From contig NZ_CP150227.1 in the NCBI RefSeq assembly GCF_037971845.1, forward strand, positions 3,968,001-4,032,000: DNA of 64,000 nt, given 5' to 3'. Each line of letters begins with the position of its first letter. Position 1 is the first letter of the stretch. Positions 63,276 to 64,000 of this stretch are shown piece by piece. The translations under genes were made by a program, and so were the position numbers. This stretch comes from Paenibacillus sp. FSL R5-0766 (GTDB lineage: Bacteria > Bacillota > Bacilli > Paenibacillales > Paenibacillaceae). A model generated the notes under the pieces. That model was not told the origin of the DNA and searched no databases. It saw nothing but the letters and a program-made list of their open reading frames with translations.

Positions 63276-63483
63276 AAGATTTCATCCCTTTGCTTAAAGT
63301 TATCGTATGCCGGTCTTGAGTTCACGACTTCCTCCGAATTAAGCCCAATCGCTAGTTGCGATGCGGATAGTCCGTTCGGTTGTGTTCGTGTGAACTTACT
63401 TCTCTAATGCATTCAACAGATCAAGAGTCAAATGACTAAAACGGAACATTTTTAAATCTGAAAGAACATGATTTTTAGCCAGA

Positions 63484-64000
63484 CTAAAAGAAGTTATATA
63501 TCCCATCTTCAAAATAATTATATTCTTCATCCGTTATTCTTAACTTTCCATACCCGTTATAAAATATTTCTCTATCTCTTTCATTATCAAACGCATTATG
63601 TTTCGGTCTAATGGCTAATGCTACATCATATCTTGGATCGCCATAAGCTGCTCCTGCCCAGTCAATAACTCCAACAATCTTGCAATCATTAACTAGCACA
63701 TTATCTATAGTAAAATCTCCATGAATGAAAGTGTTCTCTACTGGTTTTGGTCTTCCTTCTTTCAACTGTTGAAGTAGTTCTGCTGAGCCGTCTACAGCAA
63801 AGTGAGTTAGATTATATTCTGCTTTATTAAGCATGGTATCTAACCAAGGAGTGTTATTGTTCAATAATTCAACAGGACAAGAGCATTCATGTATTTTCTT
63901 TAAACAAAGCCCAAAGTTAAAAATCGCTTTTTCTTTACTTTGGAGGTCAGGCATCTTAGAGAGAAATTCTCTTAAACTTATTCCTTCAATGTAATCCATC
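63484..64000 (-). CDS. aminoglycoside phosphotransferase-like kinase, 3' part
   Basis: The gene enters from the right edge; about 170 C-terminal residues are visible. Kinase C-lobe motifs: MDYIEGISLREFLSKM (hinge), FIHGDFTIDNVLVNDCKIVGVIDWAGAAYGDPRYDVALA, with the catalytic HGDFxxDN and metal-binding IDWAGAAYGDP of the APH family. The N-lobe lies outside, so the start and full length are unknown. Whether it modifies an antibiotic or a metabolite cannot be decided. The Met at the edge is probably internal. Confidence 0.9.
   Translation of the reverse strand, partial: MDYIEGISLREFLSKMPDLQSKEKAIFNFGLCLKKIHECSCPVELLNNNTPWLDTMLNKAEYNLTHFAVDGSAELLQQLKEGRPKPVENTFIHGDFTIDNVLVNDCKIVGVIDWAGAAYGDPRYDVALAIRPKHNAFDNERDREIFYNGYGKLRITDEEYNYFEDGIYNFF

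Overview
The window looks like a stretch of a Paenibacillus-type chromosome (spore-forming Firmicute, roughly 50% GC with AT-richer patches). This is inferred from the spore-germination pair cwlJ-gerQ, a collagen-like exosporium-type protein, strong AGGAGG ribosome sites, frequent TTG/GTG starts, a Bacillus-style purine-catabolism (puc) cluster and a secreted modular GH26/X2/CBM3 enzyme. No rRNA, tRNA or CRISPR array was seen.

Layout. 0-10 kb: a LacI regulator tail, a three-gene minus-strand operon (Gfo/Idh/MocA oxidoreductase, methyltransferase, epimerase), a translationally coupled adaA/radical-SAM pair, and a sugar operon (LacI regulator, two Gfo/Idh/MocA oxidoreductases, one ThuA-like protein) with a visible promoter and 16-bp operator palindrome. 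10-16 kb: glpX, a GNAT acetyltransferase, a frameshifted YczE-like membrane protein and a secreted beta-mannanase with a cre site. 16.3-35 kb: a nearly complete purine degradation cluster, all on the minus strand. In order of transcription it is pucR, pucL, pucM, pucH, pucF, pucG, a gamma-glutamyltransferase-family Ntn hydrolase (possible oxamate amidohydrolase), an amidohydrolase-type deaminase, pucA, pucB, then an intact IS3-family element with 3-bp target duplication, then pucC, pucD, pucE with their own promoter. Together these would take guanine/xanthine through urate and allantoin to ureidoglycine/oxalurate; no permease or urease is in the window.

35-49.6 kb: hybrid histidine kinase, fumC, an aldose-epimerase-like protein, an MBL hydrolase, two tandem M29 aminopeptidases, an ECF sigma/anti-sigma pair and a CNNM/CorC membrane protein with a possible regulatory leader. 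49.9-60 kb: a MerR operon with a very long operator palindrome, an ECF sigma factor fused to a DUF1835-like domain, cwlJ-gerQ, a secreted protein made of two tandem glycosidase-like domains, an SDR, a DUF2500-like protein, a lipoprotein and the collagen-like protein. 60-64 kb: an AT-rich tail of single accessory genes (C39-like, kinase, methyltransferase, Nudix, SMI1/KNR4, truncated phosphotransferase).

The most unusual signal is a family of about 230-bp imperfect palindromes with terminal inverted repeats. They occur three times in long form and three times as shortened derivatives, always between genes. Two full copies lie between a predicted promoter and the first gene of a sugar oxidoreductase operon, so they would be transcribed as structured 5' leaders.
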